A stretch of 64,000 nt of DNA from contig CP034987.1 in assembly GCA_004026145.2 (NCBI GenBank), positions 793,210 to 857,209 on the forward strand. Direction: 5' to 3'. The position numbers were made by a program, and so were the translations under genes. Every line of letters starts with the position of its first letter. Positions within the stretch are counted from its first letter, which is position 1. The stretch is from Takifugu bimaculatus. Lineage: Eukaryota; Chordata; Actinopteri; Tetraodontiformes; Tetraodontidae. Shown piece by piece: positions 11,101-23,059 of this stretch. The notes under the pieces are model-generated. The model was given only the letters and a program-made list of their open reading frames with translations, was not told the origin of the DNA and made no database searches.

Positions 11101-14100
11101 TTGGGACACTATATTTTTGATAAGAGATAAATGACAATGCACTGAGAAATAGATACAATTATTTGCATGTATATAATCCTTACTATATACTTCTGTACAG
11201 CTCTTGATTTGCTACAAACAGCCATAGAGAAGGCTGGTTTCACAGAAAAGGTTGTCGTTGGGATGGATGTTGCTGCTTCAGAGTTCCATCATGAGGGGAA
11301 ATATGACCTGGATTTCAAATCTCCACCAGATTCTCAGAGACATATCTCTGCAGAGGAGCTTGCTGACATTTACCAGAGCTTTGTCAACAACTACCCAGGT
11401 AGACATGGTTTTGCAACTTTAAATTTTATCTCTCAAATCAACTTCATTTATGAAGCACTTTATAACAGCAAAGTATGCCAAGGTTTTGTACATGAATAAA
11501 AACACAAATAAAACAAATTAACAATAAAAGTCAAACAATAATATGCAGCCTCTATACCCCGTATGAGAATACGGGTACAAATTGTCAACATTTTAGATGA
11601 CACTAATCCTAACCCTTAAAGAAAATCTGAAGAAGTTTTTTTCCCATTGAACTCAGATTTTTATTGTCAAATTCAGATCTTACCTCAGAAGTTATTTTTT
11701 GGTATTTTATATAATTTTTCTGAAATTAAAAAGTTGCACATACAGTAGTAGTAGTATGTTTATAAATGAATATAAATAAATCAAAATAAGCTACATTGTC
11801 ATTTGTTAAATTTTAGTGGTTCTTGCAGAACTTCAGATATGAACAAAATATACCGTATTTCAGATTTCTTGTTTAAAAAAAACTTTTTTTAACATCAGTT
11901 GTATCAATCGAGGATCCATTTGATCAAGATGACTGGGATGCATGGTCCCGTCTGACTGCTCAGGTTGGGATTCAAGTTGTAGGGGATGACCTGACAGTGA
12001 CTAACCCAAAAAGGATAGAGAAAGCTGCAGAGGCGAGAGCCTGCAACTGCCTACTGTTGAAAGTCAACCAGATTGGTTCCATCACTGAGGCCATACAAGC
12101 GTATGTATGCTCATTTCAGTCACAATACATGCAATATAAAACAATTGTTCAATGATAAAAAATTTTTTAAAAAAAAGTATGCTTAATATACATGCAGCTA
12201 GGGCCTCCATCACCTTGACATAACAAGCAAACAGGTATGGTGCACAGAGAAGGCAAAGTGTCAACATAGACTTAATTACAAATGTATATTTACATGTCTT
12301 TGTAATTGTATGTATTATGTTACACTGTTCACATTTGCCTGTTAGAGCAGAAAAAAACCAAATGAGTGGCTTCCAGTGCCAAATTAAAATGAGGAAAACT
12401 AGATCAACAATTGATCACTGCTTTTAGGTCTCAGTCTAAATGGTAACAGATCGGGGTCATTGTGTTGGTAATGTTCAGTGCAGCAATGTTGGCACATCAT
12501 CACAAAGTACAAGTCTCACAAGTTGTTTATCTTGCTATTCATAACCTTTAAAAGTTTCTTAATTGCTTGAGTTCTTGGTGAGTTCACAGTTGTTTTCTAG
12601 TTCTGACATTTTAGAAATGCACAAATGGATTCAATAAACTCGTTGTCGTGTGGGCAAGTATGGTTAGTGGTGAGAGAGAGTGTTAGGCTGTGTGGAAGAG
12701 GTTCTCAAGATAGCATTTTTGTTGCCAAAAAACTAATGTCCTTGTTGCCTTCAGATGTAGATATACTGCTGAGTCTTCTTCTAATGAACTGGCTCCCACT
12801 CCCTTGGTCACTGAAAGGCACAAACAGCATTTGCTTTATTTCTTTCATTCGTTCCCACCTTGTGCTGGCCACTTGTCTTCACATTAACTCAGATCACTTA
12901 AAAGAATTCATGAGAGTCAGAAAGAGCTGCAACTACAATTTCAGATTTTTTTTTCTCTCTTATGTTACAGGTGTAAATTGGCTCAGGTAAATGGTTGGGG
13001 TGTGATAGTCAGCCACCGCTCCGGAGAGACAGAGGACACCATCATTGCTGATCTAGTGGTCGGACTATGCACTGGACAAGTGAGTAGCGGTCAAACAATG
13101 GCGGATACCTCAATATCATTATTGCGGTAAAACAATGGCGGATACCTCAATATCATTATTGTTATAAAAGTGAGTACCTATTGCCACTGAAAATCAGTGG
13201 AAAAACTAATTTAAATGTTCAATCAATCTTTTATTTATACAATCAAAATTGTTTATAGGCACTTTACAGAATCCCAGGGATAGTACTGTATTTTCTGGAC
13301 TATATGTCGCTCCGGAGTTTAAGTCGCACTAGCCAAAAAATGCATAATAAAGAAGAAAAATAGATATATAAGTCGCACTGGACTATAAGTCGCATTTTGG
13401 GGGAAAATTTATTTGATAAAATCCGAGACCAAGAACATACATTTCATCTTGAAAGGCAATTAGCAATCCATTAGCATGGATTAGCAATAGGGTTACGGTA
13501 TGCTAACGTAACAAATTCAGCTACATGACCCACAACGAACTGAGTATGTGTCTGCTTTGTTAACGTAACATATTAACAGTTATTCAGATAACTATAGCAA
13601 AAGAACATCCGAGCAAGTTTACCAAACAATCAAATCTAACTCCAAAGACGAAGCACTGCTTCTTCTTCAGCGTTCCTCATGTACACACGCCTAGAGTGCC
13701 ATCTTGTAGTCGTCAGTGTGAAAATAACGAACATGTGAAATTCTGTAATATATTTATTTCACATAAGTCGCTCAGGAGTACAAGTCGCACCCCCTGACAA
13801 ACTATGAAAAAAAGTGTGACTTATAGTCTGGAAAATACGGTAAGCTTTTTCAAAGAGGTGGGTTTTAAGTCTAATCTTAAAAGTAGAGATGGAGTCGGCG
13901 TCCTGTACCTGGACAGGGAGCTGGTTCCACAGCAGGGGGGCGTGGTGGCTAAATGCTCGGCCCCCCATTCTACCCCTAGAGACTCTGGGGACCGCAAGTA
14001 GACCAGCATTCTGAGAGCGGAGCGGTCTATTTGGATGATAAGGTATCACTAGCTCCTCCAGGTAGGATGACTAGGCCTCTGAGGACCTTGTAGGTCAAAA

Positions 14101-17100
14101 GAAGGGTTTTAAAAATTATTCTAACTTTAATGGGCAGCCATTAAATTAGAAGAGACGCCAGTACAGGAGTTATGTGATCTCTTTTGCCAATACCTGTCAG
14201 AACTCTAGCTGCAGCATTTTGGATCACCTGGAGGCTTCTTAAAGAGATGTTTGGACACCCTGATAATAAAGAAATACAGTGGGACCTCTACTTAGGAACA
14301 TTTCTACATGTGAATTTTCAGGTTATGAAGCGTCTCAATGGAAAAAATATTTCCTCTTGTTACGAAGGAAATTTCAGGATACAAAGGTCAAAAATACGCG
14401 ACCGCTGCTACTCACAGCTCGTGGAGTTTAGCGAACACAAACTTGCTTGTAGCTGCTCTGCCATTTGCTGTCGCCTAGCATTTTCCTGTCATCCCATTGG
14501 CTAGGAGGGACGTCAATATGTACAAGTTTGTGTGTATCCCAGCGTCGCCTTCAGTTCACTTTTATTTATTGTGGGTGTTCGTATGTTTGTCCATTAGATG
14601 GCGGTGTTACCACAAGTGTTAACGTTTGTTGCTAGTAGTGACGGCTAATGTAAGATTACCCTGTAATAGTTAATTTTGTTCCTGGAGAAGCCTTGCACTG
14701 AATTCCTACATTTATTGTGCGGTAATCTAATTGTGACATGTATTTGTTACATGTTTTAATGCATTTTTATGATTTATAAAAGATATTATGTCCGAATTTT
14801 TGGGGGCTTGGAACGGATTAGGGCATTTACATGGAAAATGCGTCTCTACTTACGTAATTTTCAGGTTACGAAGCAACTTCTACGAATTAAATTCGTAAGT
14901 AGAGGTCCCACTGTACAATAGTCCAGCCTGGAAGTAACAAAAGCATGGACTAACTTTTCAGCATCATGCCGCATCAGTAGTTTCCTTACCGTTGCAATGT
15001 TCGTCAGGTGAAAAAAGGCACTTCTAGAGACTAATTTAATGTGTGAGTTGAAGGACAGGTTTTGATCAAAAGTTACTCCAAGATTCTTCACAGAGAGACT
15101 AGATGATAATGAGATACCATCTAGAGTGATCATGTGATCTAATCTATCCCTGAGAGGTTCAGGACCAAACACCATGACCCCAGTTTTTCCTGAGTTAAAG
15201 AGGAGGAAATTTGAAGACATCCAAGACTTTATGTCTTTAAGACAGGTCTGAAGCTTCACTAACTACTCTGCTGAGTGTCATCAGCATAACAATGAAAATA
15301 TATCCCATGCTGCCGAATAATATTCCCTAAGGGAAGCATGTACACAGTGAAAAGGATTGGTCCAAGTACAGAACCTTGTGGAACTCCATGGCTAACCCTA
15401 CTGTATGAAGAGGGAATGCCGGGGCCATGAGCAAACTGGTATCTATCAGATAAATATGATCTAAATCAGTCTAGTGCTGTCCCTTTAACCCCAATCATAT
15501 GTTCCAATCTATTTAACAGGATGCTGTGATCAACTGTATCAAAAGCAGCACTGATGGTCCAGCAGAACCAGCAAAGAAACCAGTCCATGATCTGAAGCTA
15601 TGAGATCATTAGTAACTTTAAGAGGTTCTGTTTCTGTGCTGTGATGAGCTCTAAAGCCTGACTGAAACATCTCAAACAGGCTGTTTCTCTGCAGGTGCTC
15701 CAGTAACCGAGTCACCACCACCTTCTCAAAAATTTTAGAGATAAAAGGAAGGTTGGATTTCAGCCTATAATTTGCTAATATGTCAGGATCCAGTGATGGT
15801 TTTTTTTAAGCAACGGCTTAATCACTGCCACCTTGTAGGACTGGGGTACCTAACCTGTCACTAAAGAACAATTGATCTGGTCAAATCAAATCAATCTATT
15901 TATATAGCATCTTTTACAATCAAAATTGTTTCAAGGCGCTTTCCAGAATCCCAGGGCCTAGCCTTACGGAGGGCCTTTTTGTAAACTACCAGACAGTCTT
16001 TCCAAGCTAAATGGTAGCTATCTATTTTACAAGAGTACCACTTCCTATCTAGTCTTTGCAATTTCTGCTTGAGGGTCCTAATGTGTGAATTATACCAGGG
16101 GGCACACCTCCTAATTTACTATTTTCTTTTTCAGGGGGGCAAGCGTGATTCTGTGAGGTTGCTGCACCTTCAGAAATAGAGCCAACCTCTGCAGGGCTAA
16201 GATTATAATGATTAATCCCTGGAGAAGCACACGGTGGTCCTGGGATCAGCAGAGGGATCACTTCCTTAAACTTAGCAACAGCATTATCTGAAAGACATCT
16301 GCTATAGTAAGACTGTGTTCTGAGCATAGAAGAATCTTTAATCATAAATGTAAAAGTGATCAAAGAATCGTCTGACAGGAGTGGGTTCTGAGGGAACACT
16401 GACACATGTCTACCTCAACACCGTAACTCAGGACTATATCTAGGGTGTGGTTGAAGCTATGACTTGGTTGATTTATCTGTTGAAGGAAACCAACTGACTC
16501 AAGTAAAGTTTATCTGTTCTAAGGACCAAGTCAGATAATAAGTCAGAGAACTCAGATAGGAACTCTGAATGTGGCCCAGCAGGCGGCCGATATACAAATA
16601 CAAACAAAAGTGGCTTTTCTGCCTTCCGGTTCAGATGAGGGGCGGTGCCACTGGATTGGCAGACCAGGGTGGTAGTCCCTCTTTTTAAGAAGGGGGACCA
16701 GGGTGTGTGTTCCAACTATTGGGCGATCACACTCCTCAGCCTCCCTGGTAAGGTCTATTCAGGGGTAGTGGAGAGGAGGGTCCGCCGGATAGTCGAACCT
16801 CGGATTCAGGAGGAACAATGTGGTTTTCCTCCTGGCCATGGAACGGTGGACCAGCTCTACACCGTCAGCAGGGTTTTCGAGGGTGCATGGGAGTTTGCCC
16901 AACCAGTCCACATGTGTTTTGTGGCATTCGACCGTGTCCTGTGGGGGGTCCTCTTAGAGCAGGGGTGGGGAACCCCCGGCCTCCGGGCCGTATACGGCCT
17001 ACGAGACCATTTCTACCGGCCCGCAACGCAATTAGATTTTTATATTTTACATGTGCACTTATACAGTGGGACCGTTCGCTAAACTCTGCGAGCTGCGAGT

Positions 17101-20100
17101 AGCAGCGGTAGCGTATTTTAGCCTTTCGTATCCTGAAATTTCTTTCGTAACAAGAGGAAATATTTTCCCGTTTTCTGAGACAAAACGGATGGTTATGTTA
17201 TGTCCGAGTGTGAACACAGCATGTGATGTACGTAGTGGGCTGGACTGATTGACACGGACGAAGAATGCATAGCGAAACACGCTAAACTCGACGAGTTGAA
17301 AGGACAGATGAGTTTGGATAAAATGAATGCTCTTCGTCGGAGTTTGGAGGCTCAACAAGCAGCTTTCACACGACCATGTACCGACAGAGAGAATATTACG
17401 CGTGCAAGGTTTGTGGTGAGTGAATTAATAGCCACGAAGCTGAAACTTCACGCCGAAGGAGAGTTCGTGAACGTGCCTCGTAGCCGCGGCTGAGGCGCTC
17501 GCGCCGGACAAAGTAAAATTGTTTCAAAGCGTGAATTTTTTTTCTATTGAACTAAGACATATATTGTTATGATTCCAGTGGCTAACGGTATATTTTTATG
17601 GTCAAGGAATCTACATATGTAGTCAAAGTATATGTGGGACTAATATTTATGGTGGAAATCACAATATGCCAGGAATTGTTGCGCTTGGCGGAGGTCTGCG
17701 CTCTCCGAGTGCTTTCTAGTTGTTATTATTATTGTCTTTATCTTTCTTTCTTTTCATTTATTTTCTTGATTATCTTGTTGTATTGCAGTTTTTGTGAGTA
17801 GAGGCCTCGAACAGGCCCTTACGGGTCTCTTGCCTCAACTCTGCACCTCTTTTTTTATTGTTTTGTATGATCATGAAAACATATTTTACTTGTTTGTCAT
17901 TTTATTCTATTTTTTTGGTGATTTTATATGCATGTGTGTTAAATAATTCAAATTCAAATGCAGCAATCATGAGACTTAGTAACACAGTGGTTATAGACTT
18001 TTTTTTGTCTTTTTTTTTGCATCCCTAGGTATGTGTTCATAATAGTATGGCCCTCGGAGGACTTTATAAAAATTGAAATGGCCCTCGATATGAAAAAGGT
18101 TCCCCACCCCTGTCTTAGAGTATGGGGTGCCGGGCCCCCTGATATGGGCCGTCTGCTCCCTGTACGATCAGCGTCAGAGTTTGGTCCGCATTGCTGGCAG
18201 TTTCCAATGAGGGTTGATCTCCGCCAGGGCTGCCCTTTGTCACCGATTCTATTCATAACTTTTATCAAATCAATCTTTATTTATATAGCGTCTTATACAA
18301 TCAAAATTGTTTCAAGGCGCTTTCCAGAATCCCAGGGCCTAACCCCAGACAAGCAAGAGTGGCAAGGAAAAACTCCCCTTTAACAGGAAGAAACCTTGAG
18401 CAGGACCAGGCTCATGTAGGGGGACCCTCCTGCTGATGGCCGGCTGGGTAGAGAGGAGAGGAGAGGCACAGAGCACAGAAACACACACAAAAATACACTA
18501 TACAACGGGTCAGCGGGGCCGGAGGTCATCATGCAGCTCCGAAGGCGGCGATACCTGTAAATAAATAGAGGCGGGGGGGGGGAGAAGCAGAAAAACTACA
18601 CAGGAATCAGCATAACTAGTCTGCTTGATGAGGAGGAGGAAAGGAGAGGAGAGGAAACCATGACCCAGTGGGGTGACAGAGGCCTGTCAGGTGATCATGT
18701 TTCCGGACCCCGGCAGCCATGGCCTATAACAGCATAGCTAAGATGTGACCTAATGATTAGACGACCCCCAAAGTATGATAATTTGTCTATCTATGATAGT
18801 AACTGGAACTACAGAATTAGTAACAATAATCTTTTTTAAAGAGGTAGGTTTTAAGTCTGATCTTAAAAGTAAAGTTTATTGACATACTTTCTAGGTGCAG
18901 TCATGGTGTTGAGGGGGGTCCGGTGTTCAGGGCATATCCCTCCGCTAGGAGGACCCCGGGAAGACACATTGGAGAGATTATGTCTCTCGACTGGTCTGGG
19001 AACACCTGGGGATCCCCCCCAGACGAGCTGGAAGAAGTAGCTGGGGAGAGGGAAGTCTGGGCCTCTCTGCTTAGGCTGCTGCCCCCGCAACCCAACCCCG
19101 GATAAGCGGTAGAGGATGGATGGATGGACGGTTCAGATGGGTGATGCCAAGAGTCAGGCTTTCAAATGAATTGGAACCATGTTTTGGTCTATGATTAATT
19201 AATAACTTGGAGTGATAGATTGCTGCCACTCCCCCTCCCCGACCAGTACCACAAGGAATATGATAGTTGAGATCGGTAGGAGGAGTAAATTCGTTTAAGC
19301 TAACATACTCCTCCTGAAGCCAGGTCTCATGTTGATACCCTTTGAAATTTAAAAAACTATATATGAGGACTGGGGAAAAAACAATCTCACAAAAGAAAAA
19401 TGTGTTTAAAACACATGTACATGTGAACACACCAAATTCATATATAAAATCCGTTTGACTTGTAGATAAGATATAACCACATTTTGAGTGCTTAAATATC
19501 ACTGTGTGGCTTAATCCAATTTGTAGTGAGGCTAAATAACAAAAACACAATAGTCAATGTAGAATACATTGAAATGAAATGATAAGCATTTTAATCTGAG
19601 ACCATTGATTGTGGTTTTAGTGGCAATAAACTGTGTTGCAGATTAAGACTGGAGCTCCCTGCCGATCTGAGAGGCTGGCCAAATACAACCAGCTCATAAG
19701 GTCAGTACACCACAATCTTTTACAAACATCATGTAATTTATTTTTAGTTCATTTTTGGATGATCAAAATATGCATTTGTTGTTTTGATGTTAGCATCCAA
19801 TAGCTTAGCACCATGAGGCTATTTGAGGAAACGGGGAACATCACCCTTTCATAAGGCATCTGAATGCAGGGAAAGATGGTGGGATCAGCTTTGTGTTGTA
19901 ATCCCTTTTGACTGGTGATTTACAGCAGCATCAATAAATGCTCATCAGTACAATGAAATGTGCATCTGTATGACTGGCTATATGCCATGCTAAAGTACAA
20001 CTGTACTTTTATCATTCCAGATCAAAGATTATCATTATAGGTGTGTATTATCAAGTATTCATTTCCATTCAACACATATTAGTCAGTATGGTTTCCTCTG

Positions 20101-21387
20101 AACAAAGCCAATTATCTATACTGAGGTTCAGTTCTGAGTCTATTTTCAATTTGAAGATTCAGGCGCTATATTGTGACCCAATAAATTTTACAGAATTTAA
20201 AAGGTAACGTCACCAGTTTTAAGGCATGCATGAGTCTGATAGGCAGTTGTTGACCTCATATAAACCAGCCTACAACCTGAGACCTCAGGTACCAACTTTA
20301 TGGTTAGGGTTAGGGTTAGTGGGGTAGACACGTAACGATAATTTGGCTTTTTTTTTTTTTTTTATCATGATTTCCCCTCTTCCCATCTAAGGATGGTTAC
20401 CGCCTCATTACAAGATTATCCTGTGGTCTGAGGGGTGTTAAGAGTGAATTTGTCTCAATATTCGACACTGAAAATGGTCAGGGCCGACAATCGTAAATGT
20501 TAAACTTTACGAGAGCATTATTTACAATGAAAAATCTTCATGTATGTGGTGAAAGCCGATGACCCCTGAGACAGCAATGTGATGTAGCAATTAAGAAGCA
20601 GTCATAAAGGCATGGTTTGCGCTGCCTCCAGGTTTTTCTCCACAGATTTTTTTAAAAATAATTTTAAAAACAATCCCATGACCTGCCTTCCATGTTGCAT
20701 GTTGTGTTTTCTGTTTCTTGATATGTTTCTTCTATTTTTGTTAGATAATGCAAGGTTTCTGACTTAGAGGACGAGATTCTAGATTGGCGTTGGGACAGAA
20801 TCTTTGTGTGATGTGCTGCATTGAGATTATTGGAGCACATCACGCACATTACAATCATACATATTCAATGCCTGATTATTTTATCTTCACGTGTGGGGTC
20901 TCTAATAAAAAAATCTCTTAAGATTTAAGAAAATCCTTAGTTGTGTACTCCGCTTAAGTCAAAGTTGAAGACAAAAGGTGATCCAGCTTTTACAGTCAAG
21001 GCCCTGAGGCTTGGAACAGCTTGCCTGAGAGCAAAAGTGGTATTTAGTCTCTGTATTCTTACAAACCTCTTTTTAAAGCTCACTTTTTTAGGTGGGCTTC
21101 TAATGTGATATTGCATCATTTTACTGTTCTTTTAATTTTTGTTCTGTTTCTGTTCTGTTGACTTTTAAAGATGCTATACAAATAAAACATATCATTATAG
21201 AAACAGGTGAACGACAATTGGAGGCATTTAAATGAGGTGATGAATTGAGAGACCAAAACACAATGACTGGGGAAACACAGCATGACGCAAAAAACGTATT
21301 TTCTTTTATTTGCGCAGGATTGAGGAGGAGTTGGGTGACCAGGCTCGCTTTGCTGGCCATAACTTCCGGAACCCCAGCGCCCTGTGA
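5190..21387 (+). CDS. eno2: Gamma (neuron-type) enolase, 12 coding exons
   Basis: Enolase interconverts 2-phosphoglycerate and phosphoenolpyruvate in cytosolic glycolysis, as an Mg-dependent dimer. Coding exons: 5190-5274, 5397-5492, 6200-6258, 8158-8227, 8862-8995, 9276-9367, 9780-9910, 11201-11398, 11899-12100, 12971-13079, 19642-19700, 21318-21387. These total 1305 nt, 434 codons, the family length. All introns are GT-AG and the phases join without a break. Catalytic and metal residues are present: S40, H158, E167, E210, D245, E293, D318, K343, H371-R372-S373 and K394; the signature LLLKVNQIGS is intact. The C-terminus FAGHNFRNPSAL resembles ENO2 rather than ENO1/ENO3, and linkage to gnb3 agrees. 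The ATG lies one base after the exon 5' splice junction, so a non-coding first exon should lie upstream; I could not identify it. Oddities: the usual 223-nt exon is split into 92+131, and intron 10 (13080-19641) is packed with nested transposons. Confidence 0.95.
5530..6013. mobile_element. Non-autonomous hAT element (484 bp) in eno2 intron 3
   Basis: The terminal inverted repeats are CAGGCATGGGCAAAC at the left and CAGGGGTGGGCAAAC as the reverse complement of the right end. The element is bounded by an exact 8-bp target duplication, gtctagac, at 5522-5529 and 6014-6021. These are hallmarks of Charlie/Zaphod-like hAT elements. No transposase reading frame is present. Confidence 0.85.
6743..7157 (+). 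mobile_element. Probable solo LTR in eno2 intron 4
   Basis: The ends are TGTTAG...CATAACA (TGTTA/TAACA inverted termini). A TATA-like 'ttataaag' lies at 6879-6886 and AATAAA at 7095-7100, in LTR-like order. It directly abuts Penelope-like sequence at 7158, suggesting insertion into that element. No clear 5-bp target duplication was found, so the boundaries are tentative. Confidence 0.45.
7158..7999 (-). mobile_element. Penelope-like element remnant (RT to GIY-YIG region)
   Basis: Minus-strand fragments follow Penelope/Poseidon order. 'GGFYRQKHSCAMGSVISPI' (about 7880-7800) is the PLE reverse transcriptase motif around AMGSPVSP. 'FDSHHALEHKIGVIRT' (about 7540-7490) is the segment between RT and endonuclease. 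Sequence near 7250-7158 resembles the start of the GIY-YIG nuclease in shifted frames. Multiple frameshifts and loss of the FVDD-containing part make it inactive. Confidence 0.75.
10018..11009 (-). mobile_element. pogo/Tigger-like DNA transposon, internally deleted
   Basis: The terminal inverted repeats are ccgtattttcacgac (left) and its complement gtcgtgaaaatacgg (right), followed by GGCGCAC-like sequence. The right end is followed by TA; the left TA appears mutated to GA. Two minus-strand coding remnants exist. Around 10600-10500, 'EEMNIQHFQGGPSWCFRCE' matches the DNA-binding half of fish pogo-like (CENP-B type) transposases. Around 10300-10200 there is an acidic C-terminal tail rich in 'DSDEEEFG'. 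The DDE catalytic core between them is missing. The element lies in the eno2 intron after the 131-nt exon. Confidence 0.75.
13286..13840. mobile_element. TA-flanked MITE related to the pogo-like element
   Basis: The left end 'ctgtattttctggactata' and the reverse complement of the right end 'ccgtattttccagactata' form imperfect terminal inverted repeats, and each is flanked by TA. The termini resemble those of the element at 10018-11009. The interior repeats 'aagtcgca' words and has no coding potential. It interrupts the 3' region of the surrounding minus-strand LINE. Confidence 0.75.
14277..14913. mobile_element. Tc1/mariner-superfamily (Tigger-like) MITE
   Basis: The terminal inverted repeats CAGTGGGACCTCTACTTA and TAAGTAGAGGTCCCACTG (with one or two mismatches) are flanked by TA at 14275-14276 and 14914-14915. 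It is 637 bp with no transposase. It is inserted in the C-terminal coding region of the surrounding LINE, just after the 'TSRLDYC' codons. Confidence 0.85.
15881..15962 (-). mobile_element. Short LINE 3'-tail fragment
   Basis: This is an about 80-bp copy of the recurring tail 'caatctatttatatagcatc...cagaatcccagggcct', which also occurs near 13215, 18262, 36117, 42050 and in copy 2. It is a severely 5'-truncated insertion within the older minus-strand LINE. Confidence 0.6.
16960..18112 (+). mobile_element. Deleted hAT transposon with transposase N-terminal remnant
   Basis: The left end CAGGGGTGGGGAACC and the reverse complement of the right end (CAGGGGTGGGGAACC) match. An exact 8-bp target duplication, tcttagag, flanks it at 16952-16959 and 18113-18120. 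Internally (about 17260-17520, +) it encodes 'MSLDKMNALRRSLEAQQAAF' and 'FVVSELIATKLKLHAEGEFV', resembling the N-terminal part of Charlie/GTF2IRD2-like hAT transposases. The catalytic and dimerisation regions are absent. At 17064-17170 a piece resembling the Tigger-like MITE (14277-14913) in reverse is embedded. Confidence 0.85.
18262..18870 (-). mobile_element. 5'-truncated LINE copy (tail family) inside Rex3-like element
   Basis: It starts with the tail 'caatctttatttatatagcg' and includes the common fish segment around 'aaaaactcccctttaacagg'. It ends near 'aggttttaagtctgatctta', which matches the C-terminal/3' part of the neighbouring minus-strand LINE (13850-13880). Termini are approximate and no target duplication was read. 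Confidence 0.6.
20940..21190 (+). mobile_element. LINE 3'-end remnant in eno2 intron 11
   Basis: The plus strand carries a decayed C-terminal LINE segment ('GPEAWNSLPES', then 'KPLFKAHFF') followed by a 3' end of the form 'gatgctatacaaataaaaca', typical of L2/CR1-like tails in fish. It is short and interrupted by stops. It lies just upstream of the last eno2 exon. Confidence 0.55.
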
Positions 21388-23059
21388 ATCTTACAGATGA
21401 AGTCTCTCGCGCTCTCTCTCTCTCGCGCTCGCTCGCTCTCGCAAAAACCCACATGCATGTACATATGCATGAGATGACATCCACAAAGGGATTCAATGAA
21501 ATTCAGAAATGAGTAAGGAATGAACAGCAATATAAATGATACACTAACGTTAAAAGGAGGTTTATATACACACAAATGACACAAAACTTCTAAGCATGTT
21601 CACATGCATTCAGGGTGTTAAAATTTATGTCACTTATTTAAGCCAGACATGTACTGTTACTGTAGTTTTAAAGGCATCCTGAATACAGTGACCGAAGAGA
21701 GTGGAATGTTTTTTTTTCTGTAAAATATTGATTAGAATTAAATGTCAAGCATGCACCTAAAGGCACTATAGAAGGATAAAGGACAGGCTTTCAAGAGAAA
21801 GGTTTACATACATAATCTCATGTGGACTGTGAACCATAACATGTTTGTGAGGAGGCTAATTCACTTTCTCTCCTTTATATTCCTGTCTTCTCTCAGTTTT
21901 TTGATAACATGACTGTGCTTTACATCAATTAGGCTTTCATTCCTGAAGCAAATTAGCATTTTCTTTAAACTATGAATGTTGGAATAGCTGTGACAAAAAA
22001 GAAAAAGAATCCCAGAAATGAAAAATAATATAAAATAAAATGTGTTCAGTCACCATTCTATCTTGAAATTTCTCAGCAAAAGATGAAGCTTAGTTAAAGA
22101 TACAAAGTGAGTAAACTGTCTCAGTACTGTCTTGAAAATTAAAAATGAGAAGCTGGTGGACTATTATTGTTTTTGGTCATATGTTATATTTTAATTGATA
22201 TTATTTAATATGAACAGTAAATAAGACTAAAACACTAAATATAACTTTCCATTATATAATGTGCCTTATCCATGAATTTTTAAATGCACTAAAAAAAAGC
22301 AAAACATAATCAAGCACTGTATTATTTTTTTCTATTGCAACTTAGATTTCCTTGAACACATTTCACAAAAGTTTCCTCCCAAACACGGCCAGCTAGAAAC
22401 TACATGGGATTTAATAACCATGAACTATCAAAAAGTACACAAAAAACATTGACAACAACACAAGCAAAAATCAGAATTTCTGATTAATAAGAATAGGGAC
22501 TATTTAGTTGCCCCAGTTTAGTCATTTGCCTAGTAAATAACAATATATTTTTAAGTTTGGAACAAGATTATTTCCCACAGACAAAATTAATGTTTTCTTG
22601 TACACTCAAACAGGGATAGTGCATTAATTTCAATAAATCACAATTAAATATCATTTAGTTTACTGCCTCGTGTTCAACTGCCTCTTGCACTTGGCACAAA
22701 GTGTCAACAGCACTTCCCTCTCTCTGCTACTCACTGATCCCTTCAAACAAATATGCCTGTTTCATGCTGTTCTGCTGACAGTTTTAGTTAAGGCCTACAT
22801 TGTTATCTACTGTCCAGGACAACAAAGCAATTTAGCAATAGCAATTTACACACTGCTGTCATCTATCCTGATAATGAGTGTCCGTTGTTTGTCCTTAGGT
22901 TTTTCGACCTATTATGGATCTCCACTCCTACTTTCAGAGCTTGCAAAAAGCATGATCTCATTCTTGCTTTGAGCTTCTCTATAGATATCCTCACAGTAGC
23001 TCTGTATCCCTCAGACCACTTTCTCATTCAGATATGGTTGGTTTTACTCATTTATGGCT
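21388..23059. other. eno2 3' UTR and AT-rich intergenic region
   Basis: Immediately after the eno2 stop codon lies a CT/CGCTC low-complexity tract (21404-21441). Beyond it, AT-rich DNA contains several possible AATAAA signals (for example near 22034), but I cannot decide which one eno2 uses. No other gene was recognised between the convergent eno2 and gnb3. Confidence 0.5.

Larger units (their letters stand above)
16638..19128 (+). mobile_element. Rex3/RTE-like LINE, 5'-truncated, with two inner insertions
   Basis: It is bounded by an exact 11-bp repeat, cggttcagatg, at 16627-16637 and 19129-19139, a good target-site duplication. Plus-strand coding begins inside the RT ('LDWQTRVVVPLFKKGDQGV', then 'EEQCGFPPGHGTVDQLY'), continues after the hAT insert with 'LRQGCPLSPILFITF', and then skips most of the domain. 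The 3' end (18910-19128) has the Rex3-type 'cccaaccccggataagcgg' segment and a short GGAT tail. Frames are broken. The hAT at 16960-18112 and a LINE fragment at about 18262-18870 interrupt it. Confidence 0.8.
13215..19340 (-). mobile_element. Decayed L2/jockey-group LINE in eno2 intron 10, broken by nested insertions
   Basis: Minus-strand pieces are in correct 5'-to-3' protein order. Endonuclease N-terminal part with 'HETWLQEEYVSLNEFTPP' and 'GTGRGGGVAAIYHS' (about 19330-19140). Endonuclease continuation 'KPLLFVFVYRPPAG' (about 16620-16560). A linker with 'YYSRCLSDNAVAKFKEVIP' (about 16320-16260). RT with 'FQSGFRAHHSTET' (about 15660). Then 'LGVTFDQNLSFNSHI', 'HAFVTSRLDYC' and the C-terminal 'APLLWNQLPVQ' (13950). 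The 3' end near 13215-13285 is the tail 'caatcaatcttttatt...acagaatcccagg'. Segments are separated by MITEs (13286-13840, 14277-14913) and a Rex3-like insert (16638-19128). The assignment within the jockey superfamily is approximate. Confidence 0.75.

Noticed and set aside
20300..20322. Interstitial telomere-like gttagggttagggttag
   Set aside because: Only about three units, no longer array or subtelomeric context. This occurs by chance in AT-rich vertebrate DNA.
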